Below, piece after piece: positions 12,693-13,620 of a DNA stretch of 13,620 nucleotides. Numbering within the stretch: the first letter of the stretch is position 1; each line of letters begins with the position of its first letter. The position numbers were made by a program, and so were the translations under genes. The DNA is from Eshraghiella sp964414835 (lineage in GTDB: Bacteria > Bacillota > Clostridia > Lachnospirales > Lachnospiraceae): NCBI GenBank assembly GCA_964414835.1, contig CAYPWY010000038.1, positions 1 through 13,620 of the forward strand, written 5' to 3'. The notes under the pieces are model-generated. The model had not been told where the DNA came from. It searched no databases and saw only the letters and a list, made by a program, of their open reading frames with translations.

Positions 12693-13620
12693 ATGAATAT
12701 AAAGAGAGCCAAGGATGAAATCAAAAAAAGCGTGAAAGCATATCTTGACCGCAATGCTCAGGGAGAGTATGCGATTCCGGCAGTGCGCCAGCGTCCCATA
12801 CTTCTTATTGGACCTCCGGGAATAGGCAAAACCGCTATTATGGAGCAGGTCGCCCGTGAGTGCCATATTGACTTAGTATCATATACGATAACTCACCATA
12901 CAAGGCAGAGCGCTGTGGGACTTCCCTTTATAGAAAAAATGTATTATAACAAGACTGCATATTCTGTTACGGAATATACTCTCAGTGAAATTATTGCTTC
13001 TGTATATGAAAAAATAAATCAGACGGGACTTGCGGAAGGCATACTTTTTATAGATGAAATCAACTGTGTGTCAGAGACTCTTGCACCAACTATGCTTCAG
13101 TTTTTACAGTGCAAAAAATTCGGAAATCATAAGGTGCCGGAGGGCTGGATTATTGTTGCGGCAGGCAACCCGCCTGAATACAACAAATCGGTGCGTGATT
13201 TTGACATAGTTACCTTGGACCGTGTCAAGAGAATAGATGTGCAGGCGGATTATGATGTATGGAAAAAGTATGCTTATCAAAGCAAAATACATGGTGCGAT
13301 TATGTCATATCTTGAACTTAAACGCGATAATTTCTATGATGTGCGCACCACCGTTGACGGCAAAATATTTGTGACAGCAAGGGGCTGGGAAGACCTGTCT
13401 GAGATGATTAAAGCTTATGAGCGTCTTAACTACAAGGTTGATTCGGAGTTTATTCTTGAGTATTTGCAGCACCCTGAAATTGCCATGGATTTTGCCAACT
13501 ACTATGATTTGTATAATAAGTATAAAAAAGATTACCGAATAGATGAAATTCTGGCAGGAAAAGTAAGCGACAGTGCCTATGAACGGATAAAGCTGGCGCC
13601 TTTTGATGAAAGATACAGTA
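12693..13620 (+). CDS. MoxR-type AAA+ ATPase (partial, runs off the window)
   Basis: The first 309 codons of an AAA+ ATPase; the 3' end lies beyond the window. Visible motifs are Walker A GPPGIGKT (40-47), Walker B GILFIDEIN (116-124), sensor 1 in VAAGNPPEYN (155-164) and the LDRVKRIDV stretch (175-183) that carries the arginine finger of the MoxR group. A helical lid with FVTARGWEDLSEMI follows; the phrase TARGWEDL is common in DUF2201-partner ATPases. AAAGG at 12681-12685 supports the ATG at 12693. MoxR ATPases form hexamers that remodel or load cofactors into target proteins, and typically sit next to a VWA-domain gene as here. A further downstream gene of the same operon may exist outside the window. 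Function beyond ATP-driven remodelling cannot be assigned. Confidence 0.9.
   Translation, partial: MNIKRAKDEIKKSVKAYLDRNAQGEYAIPAVRQRPILLIGPPGIGKTAIMEQVARECHIDLVSYTITHHTRQSAVGLPFIEKMYYNKTAYSVTEYTLSEIIASVYEKINQTGLAEGILFIDEINCVSETLAPTMLQFLQCKKFGNHKVPEGWIIVAAGNPPEYNKSVRDFDIVTLDRVKRIDVQADYDVWKKYAYQSKIHGAIMSYLELKRDNFYDVRTTVDGKIFVTARGWEDLSEMIKAYERLNYKVDSEFILEYLQHPEIAMDFANYYDLYNKYKKDYRIDEILAGKVSDSAYERIKLAPFDERYS

Overview
The gene set, the strong AGGAGG-type ribosome binding sites and the low-to-moderate GC content suggest an anaerobic, low-GC Gram-positive gut bacterium, most likely a clostridium of the Lachnospiraceae type. This is inferred from protein resemblance and not from a marker gene. No rRNA, tRNA or CRISPR array is visible. 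No gene-free stretch exceeds 300 bases; the longest (908-1177) holds a terminator, repeat arrays and a promoter.

Region 1 (1-1170) looks like the wreck of an integrative conjugative element. In order it holds a fragment of a small sigma-like regulator, a repeat-bearing tail of an AlbA_2/RecG-like ATP-binding regulator, and an in-frame chimera of a GNAT-like N-terminus with the last ~55 residues of a tyrosine recombinase, including its catalytic Tyr. A TTCG-loop terminator and TTACTACG repeats follow, as expected near an element end.

Region 2 (1095-2367) is a two-gene operon with its own promoter: a low-molecular-weight protein tyrosine phosphatase overlapping a RelQ-type small alarmone (p)ppGpp synthetase.

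Region 3 (2378-4094, minus strand) holds nadA and a radical SAM gene joined by a 4-base ATGA overlap. NadA is cut short and lacks the third iron-sulfur cysteine. The radical SAM protein starts with a cut-off XRE helix-turn-helix. Together these suggest a past rearrangement inside a NAD-biosynthesis operon. A repeat-rich promoter lies upstream of nadA and is shared with a divergent two-domain DUF305 gene (4166-4738).

Region 4 (4781-7814) is an ABC exporter operon of the MacB/LolD-FtsX type, with a consensus promoter followed by a perfect 8+8 palindrome (likely operator). Region 5 (7894-9028) is a lone bioB with a consensus promoter and a terminator; E. coli Cys97 is replaced by Ser. Region 6 (9051-10479, minus) is a uracil/xanthine-type NCS2 permease.

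Region 7 (10510-13620, running off the window) is the most interesting part. It is a compact operon of an LRR_5 (BspA-like) protein without a signal peptide, a VWA protein with a degenerate metallopeptidase-like N-terminal domain (DUF2201-like), and a MoxR-type AAA+ ATPase. MoxR-VWA pairs act in protein remodelling or biological conflict. The LRR protein could be their target-recognition partner, which would make this a poorly described three-component system.
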